Below are positions 50,508 to 58,200 of a stretch of 64,000 bases of DNA, piece by piece. Every line of letters begins with the position of its first letter. The first letter of the stretch is position 1. Position numbers and translations under genes: made by a program. A model generated the notes under the pieces. The model was not told where the DNA came from and did not search any database. It saw only the letters and a list, made by a program, of their open reading frames with translations. Origin of the DNA: Microbacterium sp. BH-3-3-3 (GTDB taxonomy: Bacteria; Actinomycetota; Actinomycetes; Actinomycetales; Microbacteriaceae); contig NZ_VEFS01000002.1 of assembly GCF_007679045.1 (NCBI RefSeq), positions 468,352 to 532,351 of the forward strand. Reading direction: 5' to 3'.

Positions 50508-51110
50508 ATGATGGGACGCATGGTGATCGACGGCTTCGACCTCCCCGATGAGGGGCCTGCGCCTGCCGATCACGTCGGTGCCTTGCTGCAGCGCGTGGCC
50601 GACGGCGACCGCTCCGCTTTCGCCGAGCTCTACGACACGCTGTCCCCTCGCGTGTTCGGTCTCATCCTGCGCGTGCTCGTCGACCGGTCGCAGAGTGAAG
50701 AGGTTCTGCAGGAGGTCTTCCTCGAAATCTGGCAATCCGCTGCGCGCTTCACTCCGAACAGAGGGCAAGGAAGATCGTGGGTTCTCACGATCGCGCACCG
50801 TCGAGCGGTGGACCGCGTGCGGTCATCGCAGTCGAGCGTGGATCGCGATGTGCGCGCAGGATTCCGCGATATGGATGTCGCTTACGACGCCGTATCGGAA
50901 AAAGTAGAGATGAAAATAGAAGGGCGGCGCGTCGTCGATGCACTGGCGGCGCTTCCCGAAGCACAGAAGGAAGCACTCACGCTGGCCTATTTCGGTGGGT
51001 ACAGCCAAAGTGAGATCGCAACCCTCGTCGGGGCACCGCTCGGCACGATCAAGACCAGGATGCGCGACGGCCTGTCGCGCTTGAGGATGGAAATGGGGGT
51101 GGACAAGTGA
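50508..51110 (+). CDS. sigK: ECF sigma factor SigK
   Basis: A 200-residue ECF sigma factor. Region 2 is AFAELYDTLSPRVFGLI with SEEVLQEVFLEIWQ and GRSWVLTIAHRRAVDRVR. Region 4 is ALAALPEAQKEALTLAYFGGYSQ and TLVGAPLGTIKTRMRDGL. The next gene is an RskA-type anti-sigma factor overlapping by 4 bp, and a FAS1 lipoprotein is divergent, which fits the mycobacterial SigK regulon. The ATG at 50508 is one of two nearby possibilities (also 50520). Part of the coding sequence near 50900 is unusually AT-rich for this genome. Confidence 0.92.
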   Translation: MMGRMVIDGFDLPDEGPAPADHVGALLQRVADGDRSAFAELYDTLSPRVFGLILRVLVDRSQSEEVLQEVFLEIWQSAARFTPNRGQGRSWVLTIAHRRAVDRVRSSQSSVDRDVRAGFRDMDVAYDAVSEKVEMKIEGRRVVDALAALPEAQKEALTLAYFGGYSQSEIATLVGAPLGTIKTRMRDGLSRLRMEMGVDK

Positions 51111-51925
51111 ACGAGAGGGACTTCGCCGACCTCGCCGTCGGACACGCGCTCAACGCGCTCTCCGAGGCTGATGAGCGCGCGTACCAGGAGGCTCTCGCGG
51201 GGAACCCGAACTGGGACCACCACGTGCGCCACGCCGTCGATGCGGTCGCCGCGATCGGCGACTCCGTCGAGCCCGTCGAGCCCCCGCCGTCCGTGCGTGC
51301 GTCGCTGTTCGCCCGCATCTCCGAGCTCCCGCAGGACTCAGCGGTATCCACATCTCCGAACGAATCCGTCGTCGACGACGAGGATTACGCCGCGGCCGGG
51401 CCCGCCGTCATCGAGCCCGAGCGCGAGGCTGTCACGGTCGGCGCGTCGTCGGCCTCCGGCTGGGGTGCCCGCCGCTGGTTCGCGCTTGCCGCGTCGTTCG
51501 CCGCCGTCCTCGTCCTCGGTTTCGGCGCCGTCACCGTCAGTCAGCTGTTCGCCCCGCCCGCCGCGGTCGTGGCCCTCCAGCAGATCGAAGACGCGCCCGA
51601 CGCGCAGTCGGCCTCGGCCACCATGCCCGACGGCACGGTCGCCACGGCCCACTGGTCGCCCTCGAGCGGCAAGAGCGTGCTCGTCGCCGACGGCATGCCG
51701 GCGCTGCCCGACGGCAAGACCTACGAACTGTGGTTCGTCCGCGGTGAGGACCAGATCGCGATCCCGGCCGGGATCTTCGAGCCGGATGCCGACGGCAACG
51801 CCACGGCCCAGCTCACGGGCGAGATGCACAGCGGTGACGTCATCGCCGTGACCGTCGAACCCGCCGGCGGTTCGCCCGACGGCACGCCGAGCTCGGCCCC
51901 CGTGCTCGCTGTCGCCACGGCGTGA
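51107..51925 (+). CDS. rskA: RskA-type membrane anti-sigma-K factor
   Basis: A 272-residue regulator. An N-terminal anti-sigma domain (about 1-80, FADLAVGHALNALSEADERAY) binds SigK in the cytoplasm. One transmembrane helix lies at about 125-148. The extracytoplasmic RskA domain contains DGMPALPDGKTYELWFVRG and ends without further anchors. In mycobacteria RskA is cleaved by sequential proteolysis to release SigK. GTG/ATG overlap with sigK ensures stoichiometric synthesis. Confidence 0.92.
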   Translation: MNERDFADLAVGHALNALSEADERAYQEALAGNPNWDHHVRHAVDAVAAIGDSVEPVEPPPSVRASLFARISELPQDSAVSTSPNESVVDDEDYAAAGPAVIEPEREAVTVGASSASGWGARRWFALAASFAAVLVLGFGAVTVSQLFAPPAAVVALQQIEDAPDAQSASATMPDGTVATAHWSPSSGKSVLVADGMPALPDGKTYELWFVRGEDQIAIPAGIFEPDADGNATAQLTGEMHSGDVIAVTVEPAGGSPDGTPSSAPVLAVATA

Positions 51926-51968
51926 GTCGCCCCGCCTGAGCCCGGCCCGGCCTCCGGGGCCGACGCTC

Positions 51969-51974
51969 TAGCCT
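51969..51974 (+). promoter_or_regulatory. -10 box for a leaderless mRNA
   Basis: TAGCCT with six bases to the ATG at 51981; no Shine-Dalgarno sequence between them. Confidence 0.5.
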
Positions 51975-51980
51975 GGATGC

Positions 51981-52619
51981 ATGAGCGATTCCCCCCGCGA
52001 GTTCCACAAGCCGGTCCGGCGCCCCGCCGAGCTCTTCGACCGCCTGTTCTCCGCCGAGGACCCCGCCGAGGTGTCGCGCGTCGCGCACAGCACCGCTCAG
52101 GCGCTGCTGTCCCGGGTGCGGGCCGACCCCAGCATCGACGTAGTCGAACGTCTCGTCGCCTTCACCGACGACCACGGCATCGACGACATCGCCGAGCTGT
52201 GGTCGCGCTCGCCCGCGCGGTCGCTTCCCGGGGCACTGTGGCGGCTCTACCTGCTGCAGCTCATGATCCACGACGACGCCCCGACCGCCGCCCTGCTGTA
52301 CGAGCGCGGCCGGGTCGAGATGGCGACGGTGGATGCCGTGGTGGCCGGGGCCCCGGCTCCCGCCGGACCCGAAGAGCTCGTGGCGCTCATCGACACCATC
52401 CTGCGCGGTCTGTTTGACGGGGACTTCGCCGTCGCCCTCGACCGCGCGGCGGCGTTCTGCCGGGTGCAGGCAGCGGGCTCGACCCACCTCGCCGACGACT
52501 ACGAGAACACCGAGTCGGAGCGGGCGAGTGCCCTGACCACGCGCGCCCTGCGGTTGGCGACCTACGCCGAAGATCTCTCGGCATCCGCCGCTCTCTGGCG
52601 CCGCGACGCGTTGACGTGA
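51981..52619 (+). CDS. Conserved hypothetical helical protein
   Basis: A 212-residue soluble, mostly helical protein (EFHKPVRRPAELFDRLFSAED...; ALWRLYLLQLMIHDDAPTAALLY; RALRLATYAEDLSASAALWRR). Similar proteins are common and single-copy in Micrococcales but have no assigned role; some have carried a misleading RNA-polymerase name. There are no membrane segments or metal motifs. It is predicted leaderless and monocistronic. Confidence 0.75.
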   Translation: MSDSPREFHKPVRRPAELFDRLFSAEDPAEVSRVAHSTAQALLSRVRADPSIDVVERLVAFTDDHGIDDIAELWSRSPARSLPGALWRLYLLQLMIHDDAPTAALLYERGRVEMATVDAVVAGAPAPAGPEELVALIDTILRGLFDGDFAVALDRAAAFCRVQAAGSTHLADDYENTESERASALTTRALRLATYAEDLSASAALWRRDALT

Positions 52620-52645
52620 GCGCTCCGCGGGAGAACACACCGCGG

Positions 52646-52738
52646 AAAAGAAAAGTGCCGGACCGCAGAACGCCTCTCGGCGCAAGGCCGCTCAAAGCGG
52701 CAGAAGATGGAGCCCGGGGTTACTGCGGCCCGGCATGA
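52646..52738 (-). ncRNA. Candidate structured small RNA with three-way junction
   Basis: On the minus strand a 13-bp closing stem (52723-52735 with 52656-52668, one G-U) encloses two perfect hairpins. One has 6-bp arms 52687-52692 and 52696-52701; the other is CGCC GAGA GGCG at 52671-52682 with a GNRA loop. CTTTTCTTTT (52646-52655) follows as a terminator-like tail. TACACT lies 6 bases upstream of the stem, a -10 box that would start the RNA at its first paired base. The strand is inferred from the tail and -10. It does not match tRNA, SRP, 6S or RNase P signatures I know. Confidence 0.55.
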
Positions 52739-52817
52739 AGAGTGTAACAAGACCGGCGCGGTGGCATTCCCTCCGACAGCCCCGTTGACAAGCCCCGGGC
52801 GTGTCGTTTCCCGCGTC

Positions 52818-52823
52818 TAGGCT
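52818..52823 (+). promoter_or_regulatory. -10 box for a leaderless aminotransferase mRNA
   Basis: TAGGCT with six bases to the ATG at 52830. The opposite-strand -10 for the candidate RNA lies about 70 bases away in the same gap. Confidence 0.5.
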
Positions 52824-52829
52824 CGCGGT

Positions 52830-53714
52830 ATGGCTTGGCGTTCCGCTCTTCTGCTCGACCCCGCGGCATCCGACGACACCCGAGAGGACTGGGACGCGAC
52901 CTTCCGCGTCGTCGACCCCGACGGGCCCGTCCTTCCGCTCGGAGAGCTGAGCGCTCAGCGCGGCGACGGGATCTTCGAGTCGCTCGGCGTCGTCGACGGG
53001 CACGTGCAGGAGGTGGGCCCGCACCTGGCCCGCCTCGCGCGCTCCGCCGAGCTCTGCGAGCTGCCCGCGCCGAACCCCGCGCAGTGGCGGGCGGCGATCG
53101 CCCGCGTCGCGACCGAGGCAGGCTCGGGCGAGAACGTCATGAAGCTCGTCCTGAGCCGCGGAGTGGAGCAGGGCCCGACCCCGACCGCGTGGATCACCCT
53201 CGCCACGGCGCCCGACAACTTCCGCTCCCGGAGCGAGGGTGTCGACGTCGTCACCCTCGACCGCGGCTACGCCCTCGACGCCCCCGCGCACGCGCCGTGG
53301 CTGCAGCTGGGTGCCAAGACGCTGTCGTACGGCGTGAACATGGCGGCCATCCGCGAGGCCCAACGGCGCGGAGCCGACGACGCCGTCTTCGTCACGACCG
53401 ACGGATTCGTGCTCGAGGCTCCCACGGCATCCGTCGTCCTGCGCGTCGGAGATCGCTTCGCGACCCCGTCGCCCGCCGCCGGCATCCTGCACGGCACGAC
53501 CCAGCTGAGTCTGTTCTCGTTCCTCGAGGCGCGCGGCTTCTCGACGGCGTACGAGACGGTCCCGGTGACCGATCTCACGACGGCGGATGCCGCGTGGCTA
53601 CTGTCGAGCGTGCGGCTCGCCGCCCCGATCCGCTCCGTCGACGGCACGTCGGTTCCGGTCGACCGCGCGTTCACCGACGAGCTGAACGCCTACCTGCTGA
53701 GCCCGCGCGACTGA
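52830..53714 (+). CDS. Class IV PLP aminotransferase (aminodeoxychorismate lyase-like)
   Basis: A 294-residue fold-type IV PLP enzyme. RGDGIFESLGVVDG near the N terminus, the Schiff-base Lys in QLGAKTLSYGVNMAA, the VFVTTDGFVLEAPTAS segment (Glu that contacts the pyridine N) and the GTTQ phosphate-binding motif are all present. Members include aminodeoxychorismate lyase (PabC), D-amino-acid and branched-chain aminotransferases; PabC is the likeliest for this length and genus. Its last codons form the first unit of a 14-bp tandem repeat. Confidence 0.85.
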   Translation: MAWRSALLLDPAASDDTREDWDATFRVVDPDGPVLPLGELSAQRGDGIFESLGVVDGHVQEVGPHLARLARSAELCELPAPNPAQWRAAIARVATEAGSGENVMKLVLSRGVEQGPTPTAWITLATAPDNFRSRSEGVDVVTLDRGYALDAPAHAPWLQLGAKTLSYGVNMAAIREAQRRGADDAVFVTTDGFVLEAPTASVVLRVGDRFATPSPAAGILHGTTQLSLFSFLEARGFSTAYETVPVTDLTTADAAWLLSSVRLAAPIRSVDGTSVPVDRAFTDELNAYLLSPRD

Positions 53715-53798
53715 GCCCGCGCGACTGAGCCCGCGGGACTGAGCCCGCGGGACTGAGCCCGCGGGACTGAGCCCGCGGGACTGAGCCCGCGGGACTGA
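53701..53798 (+). repeat. Seven tandem copies of a 14-bp unit at the 3' end of a gene
   Basis: Units of GCCC GCG(C/G)GACTGA repeat seven times without gaps. The first two have C and the other five have G at the ninth base. The stop codon of the aminotransferase is the TGA of unit 1, so each copy carries the same terminal SPRD-stop context. The unit is not a multiple of three, and the core CCCGCGGG is self-complementary. It is probably a slippage-prone minisatellite. Confidence 0.95.
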
Positions 53799-53810
53799 GG
53801 CGTGAACGAC

Positions 53811-53836
53811 GAAGGCCCCGCCGGAGCGGGGCCTTC
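53811..53836. terminator. 11-bp perfect hairpin between aminotransferase gene and pstB
   Basis: GAAGGCCCCGC (53811-53821) and GCGGGGCCTTC (53826-53836) flank CGGA. It is positioned to end both the aminotransferase transcript and the convergent pst operon. Confidence 0.8.
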
Positions 53837-53852
53837 GCGGTGCGCGGGGTGC

Positions 53853-54632
<780 letters not shown>

Positions 54633-54652
54633 GAGTGAGTGCCTTTCTGGGC

Positions 54653-55735
54653 TCAGCGCGCCTTGGGCGCGAACACCGCCGCCACGATACGGGCGATCAG
54701 GTTGAAGATGACGACGAGGACGACGAGCAGGAAGGCCGCACCCCAGGCGTTGGCCTGCGACGCGTCGATGTCCTGCCCGGGGAAGCTGTACGCGGTGTAC
54801 GCCATGACGGGGAGCGTCTGCATGGGTCCGTCGAAGGGGTTGGCGTTGAAGTTGTCGGTGAAGCTGGCGGCGATGAAGATCGGCGCGGTCTCACCCACCA
54901 CGCGGGCCACGGCGAGCACGACGCCGGTGATGATTCCGGATGCCGCGGTGCGCAGGACGACCTTGATGATCGTCGCCGACCGCGGCACGCCCAGGGCGAG
55001 GGACGCCTCGCGCAGGTCGGCGGGCACCAGGCGCAGCATCTCTTCGGTCGAGCGGATGACGATGGGGATCATCAGCACGCAGAGGGCGATGGATGCCGAG
55101 AAGCCGCTGAACGCCTTCGGACCGATGACCAGGCTGAACAGCGAGAACGCGAACAGACCGGCGACGATCGAGGGGATGCCCGTCATCACGTCGACGAGGA
55201 AGGTGATGGCGCGGCGCAGCGGGTTGTTCGGCTGCGCGTACTCGACGAGGTAGACCGCGGCGAGGATGCCGATCGGCACGGAGATGAGCGCGGCGATACC
55301 CGTGATGATCAGCGTTCCGGCGATGGCCTGCCACGCACCCGCCGTGGCGACGACCTCGAGGGTGTTCGGGTCGAACGTGGATCCGCCGGTCTGGGTGATG
55401 AAGTTCCAGTTGACGACCGCGAGGCCCTTGGAGACGACGGTCCAGAGGGTCGAGATCAGTGGGGCCACGGCCAGCAGGAACGCGACGGTGACGAGGCCGC
55501 GCACCACCCGGTCGACGGCCTTGCGGCGGTTCTCGACGATGGTGGAGCCGACGCCGATCGCGATGAGGTAGATGATCGCCGTGATGATCAGCCAGGTCGC
55601 GAGGTTGAAGCCGCCGAGCAGCAGCTGCACGCCGGCGACGACGATCGCGACGCCCACGAGCATCATCGGCTCGATGTAGCGGGGGAGCTGCCCGCTGGTC
55701 AGCGCCAGGGGAGCGGAGGGGGCCGTGACGGTCAT
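54653..55735 (-). CDS. pstA: Phosphate ABC transporter permease PstA
   Basis: A 360-residue permease. N-terminal helices are followed by the BPD transporter core with the EAA loop ([22 protein letters not shown]) that contacts Pst[13 protein letters not shown] is a family landmark. It is longer than E. coli PstA because of three extra N-terminal helices, as in other actinobacteria. The ATG overlaps the pstC stop (ATGA). Confidence 0.96.
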   Translation of the reverse strand: MTVTAPSAPLALTSGQLPRYIEPMMLVGVAIVVAGVQLLLGGFNLATWLIITAIIYLIAIGVGSTIVENRRKAVDRVVRGLVTVAFLLAVAPLISTLWTVVSKGLAVVNWNFITQTGGSTFDPNTLEVVATAGAWQAIAGTLIITGIAALISVPIGILAAVYLVEYAQPNNPLRRAITFLVDVMTGIPSIVAGLFAFSLFSLVIGPKAFSGFSASIALCVLMIPIVIRSTEEMLRLVPADLREASLALGVPRSATIIKVVLRTAASGIITGVVLAVARVVGETAPIFIAASFTDNFNANPFDGPMQTLPVMAYTAYSFPGQDIDASQANAWGAAFLLVVLVVIFNLIARIVAAVFAPKAR

Positions 55736-56757
55736 GAACGCTTGCCCTTCTTGCGGCCCTTGGACCCGGGTCCGGTCGCACCGATGATGTAGCGGGCGAA
55801 CATGTTGACCGCGAGCGACACGACGAACAGCATCAGGCCCGTGCCGATCAGCGCCGAGCGCTGCAGGTCGGTGGCGATGGGGAAGTTCAGCGCGATGTTG
55901 GCGGCGATGGTCTGCGAGTTGTACCCGTCGGTGAGCAGGAGCACCGAGTAGATGAGGCTGGGTGACACGATCAGCGCGATGGCCATGGTCTCGCCGAGCG
56001 CGCGACCCAGGCCGAGCAGCGTGGCCGAGACCATGCCGCTGCGGGCGTAGGGGAAGACCGACAGGCGGATCATCTCCCACCGCGTCGCGCCGAGGGCGAG
56101 GGCCGCCTCTTCGTGCAGGCGCGGGGTCTGCAGGAACACCTCGCGGGTGATCGAGGTGACGATCGGGAGGATCATCACGGCGAGCACCACGCCACCGGTG
56201 AGCATCGTCGAGCCGGTGGACGAGACCGGACCCTGGAACAGCGGGATCCAGCCGAGGTACTGGTTGAGAAACTCGCCGACCGGCAGCAGCAGGGGGCGCA
56301 TGACGATGATGCCCCAGAGGCCGAAGACGATCGAGGGGACCGCGGCCAGCAGGTCGACGATGTAGCCCAGGAATCCGGCGATGCGGCGCGGGGCGTAGTG
56401 CGAGATGAACAGCGCGATGCCGATCGCGACCGGAGCGCCGATGACCATGGCGATGAGCGCCGCCCAGATGCTGCCGAACAGCAGCGGGCCGACGTACTGC
56501 CAGAAGTTGGTCCACTGGCCGTTCTGGTAGCCGGCGAGATCGCCCTCGGTCCAGTTGCCGGTGATGGCGGGGAGGCCGCGCAGGATCAGGAAGATCGCGA
56601 CGCCGGCGAGGATGATCATGATCGACACCGCGGCGGTGGTCGACAGACCGAGGAAGACGGAGTCGCCGACGCGACGCTTGCCGACGATGCTCGAGCGAGG
56701 CTGCGACGGCGGCGGGGAGGCGGGCGAGGTCTCGGGTTCGGTGACGGTGTCAGTCAC
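55732..56757 (-). CDS. pstC: Phosphate ABC transporter permease PstC
   Basis: A permease of about 341 residues with six transmembrane helices and the EAA loop RLHEEAALALGATRWEMIRL. GRALGETMAIALI is typical of PstC. I prefer the GTG at 56757 (TDTVTEPETSPASPP N terminus); a GTG at 56778 would add seven residues. A 12-codon leader frame overlaps this start. It forms the channel with PstA. Confidence 0.94.
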   Translation of the reverse strand: MTDTVTEPETSPASPPPSQPRSSIVGKRRVGDSVFLGLSTTAAVSIMIILAGVAIFLILRGLPAITGNWTEGDLAGYQNGQWTNFWQYVGPLLFGSIWAALIAMVIGAPVAIGIALFISHYAPRRIAGFLGYIVDLLAAVPSIVFGLWGIIVMRPLLLPVGEFLNQYLGWIPLFQGPVSSTGSTMLTGGVVLAVMILPIVTSITREVFLQTPRLHEEAALALGATRWEMIRLSVFPYARSGMVSATLLGLGRALGETMAIALIVSPSLIYSVLLLTDGYNSQTIAANIALNFPIATDLQRSALIGTGLMLFVVSLAVNMFARYIIGATGPGSKGRKKGKRS

Positions 56758-56785
56758 GGGGGACCTCACGCTCGGCACGGGTCAT
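56750..56785 (-). CDS. Possible 11-residue leader peptide overlapping the pstC start
   Basis: An ATG at 56785 with a strong GAGGAG site reads MTRAEREVPRD and stops at a TGA that overlaps the pstC GTG. The pstC GTG itself has only a weak ribosome-binding site, so reinitiation or coupling from this small frame may set pstC translation. Seen in sequence only; conservation unknown. Confidence 0.3.
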   Translation of the reverse strand: MTRAEREVPRD

Positions 56786-56865
56786 GGGTTCTCCTCGATC
56801 GGGTGTTCTCTGAGGATTTCGGCTCAGCGGAGCGTTCGACGGTGGTCGACCGTTCCGATCAGCCC

Positions 56866-56896
56866 GGCCCGGCCCGCAGTGGATGCGAGCCGGGCC
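56866..56896 (-). terminator. Attenuator hairpin between pstS and pstC
   Basis: A 13-bp stem (56866-56878 with 56884-56896, one G-T pair) around a 5-base loop lies 17 bases downstream of pstS. Partial termination here would give more binding protein than permease, the usual pst stoichiometry. Confidence 0.65.
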
Positions 56897-56912
56897 GAGT
56901 CCGACGAGATGT

Positions 56913-58043
56913 TTACTTGATGGCCGACAGGGTCTCCTGCGCGGCCTCGAGGACCGACTCGGGCAGCGGAGCCGAGCCGGCGTTCTTGGCGGCGACCTGC
57001 TGACCGAGGGTGCTGGTGATGAAGCCGAGGTACGACTTCACGAGCTCGGCCTGCTTGGCGTCCTTGAACGAGGTGCAGGTGATCGCGTACGACACGAGCG
57101 GGATCGGGTAGGTCTCGGCGGTGAGCTTCGAGTAGTCGAACTTCTTCGACAGGTCACCCGTCACACCGTTGCTGGCCTCGACGGCCGCGAGGTCGAAGGT
57201 CTTCGAGACGGCCTCGCCGCTGTACGCGATGGCCGTGCCGTCCTGGACGATCGACGCCGCGTTCAGGTCGCCGATGGCCGAGTGGTCGGCGTAGCCGATG
57301 GTGCCCGTGCCGGCCTTGACGGCCTCGACGACGCCCGAGCCACCCTTCTGCTTCGACACGTTGCCCTCGATCGGCCAGTCCTTACCGGCCGGGGAGGTCC
57401 ACACCGACGACTGGGTCGCGGCGAGGTAGTTGGTGAAGTTCGTGGTCGTGCCCGAGCCGTCCGAGCGCGCGACGGTGGTGATGGGGCCGGCGGCGAGCGC
57501 GGTGCCGTTGTCGGCCGTGATGGCCGGGTCGGACCAGTCGGTGATCTGCAGCGCGAAGATCTTCGCGATGGTCTCGCCCGAGAGCTTGAGGTCGGTGACG
57601 CCGGGGATGTTGAAGATGATCGCGACGCCATCGAGGTAGATGGGGATGTTCACGCCACCCTCGGTGCACAGCGCCTTCGACTGGGTGGTCTGGTCGGCGG
57701 TGAGGGGAGCGTCGGAGCCGGCGAAGTCGTAGGCGCCGCTCAGGAAGTTGGTGACACCGCCGCCGGAGCCCTGCGACTTGTCGTAGTTGATCGTGACACC
57801 CTTGGCCTGGGCGTTGTACGCGGCGGTCCACGCGGCCTGCGCGTTCGACTGAGCGCTCGAGCCGCCCGACGTGATGGTGCCCGTGAGGGCGGTGTCGACC
57901 GTGAATGCCACGCCGGAGTCGGAGGGGGAGGCCGAGGCGCCGGCGGCGTCGCCACCGGAGGCCGAGGGGCCGGCGCAACCGGCGAGCGCGAGAGAGGCCA
58001 CGGCGGCCACGGTGCCCAGCTGGGCGAGGCGGGAGATCTTCAC
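56913..58043 (-). CDS. pstS: Phosphate-binding lipoprotein
   Basis: A 376-residue binding protein. The signal peptide ends in LALAGC (Cys23). Phosphate-site segments GSGGGVTNFLSG, DFAGSDAPL and ARSDGSGTTTNF match PstS residues that clamp the anion. The GTG at 58043 is preceded by GAAGGA. The long in-frame extension upstream crosses the promoter and Pho box and is not used. First gene of pstSCAB. Confidence 0.96.
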   Translation of the reverse strand: MKISRLAQLGTVAAVASLALAGCAGPSASGGDAAGASASPSDSGVAFTVDTALTGTITSGGSSAQSNAQAAWTAAYNAQAKGVTINYDKSQGSGGGVTNFLSGAYDFAGSDAPLTADQTTQSKALCTEGGVNIPIYLDGVAIIFNIPGVTDLKLSGETIAKIFALQITDWSDPAITADNGTALAAGPITTVARSDGSGTTTNFTNYLAATQSSVWTSPAGKDWPIEGNVSKQKGGSGVVEAVKAGTGTIGYADHSAIGDLNAASIVQDGTAIAYSGEAVSKTFDLAAVEASNGVTGDLSKKFDYSKLTAETYPIPLVSYAITCTSFKDAKQAELVKSYLGFITSTLGQQVAAKNAGSAPLPESVLEAAQETLSAIK

Positions 58044-58134
58044 TGTGTGAATCCTTCGGATGTCGGGAACTGGAAACCCGGTGCAGGGCTCTCCGGCACG
58101 GTAAACAGCGACTGCTAACAGACTGCGTTGTGCG

Positions 58135-58152
58135 GGTGAACGGGAGGTGAAC
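58135..58152 (-). promoter_or_regulatory. Pho box (two GTTCACC direct repeats)
   Basis: On the minus strand GTTCACC occurs twice with an 11-base period (58146-58152 and 58135-58141), the direct-repeat unit bound by PhoP in actinobacteria. It lies about 90 bases upstream of pstS and about 50 upstream of the divergent NRPS gene, so phosphate starvation could influence both. Confidence 0.75.
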
Positions 58153-58188
58153 CGGGTACGCCGTTCCGGGGCGTTTTCCTGGGCGTTG

Positions 58189-58194
58189 TACTGT
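58189..58194 (+). promoter_or_regulatory. -10 box for a leaderless mRNA of the Pls-type NRPS gene
   Basis: TACTGT with six bases to the GTG at 58201. The upstream ATG at 58147 would lie before this promoter and is not supported. Confidence 0.5.
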
Positions 58195-58200
58195 TCGCCC

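Noticed and set aside
52646..52738. Assignment of the structured RNA as SRP (4.5S) RNA
   Set aside because: The conserved GGAAGG/AGCA signature of the SRP Alu-less hairpin is missing on both strands.
53701..53798. Tandem array considered as CRISPR
   Set aside because: 14-bp units are contiguous with no spacer sequence and no cas genes are nearby.
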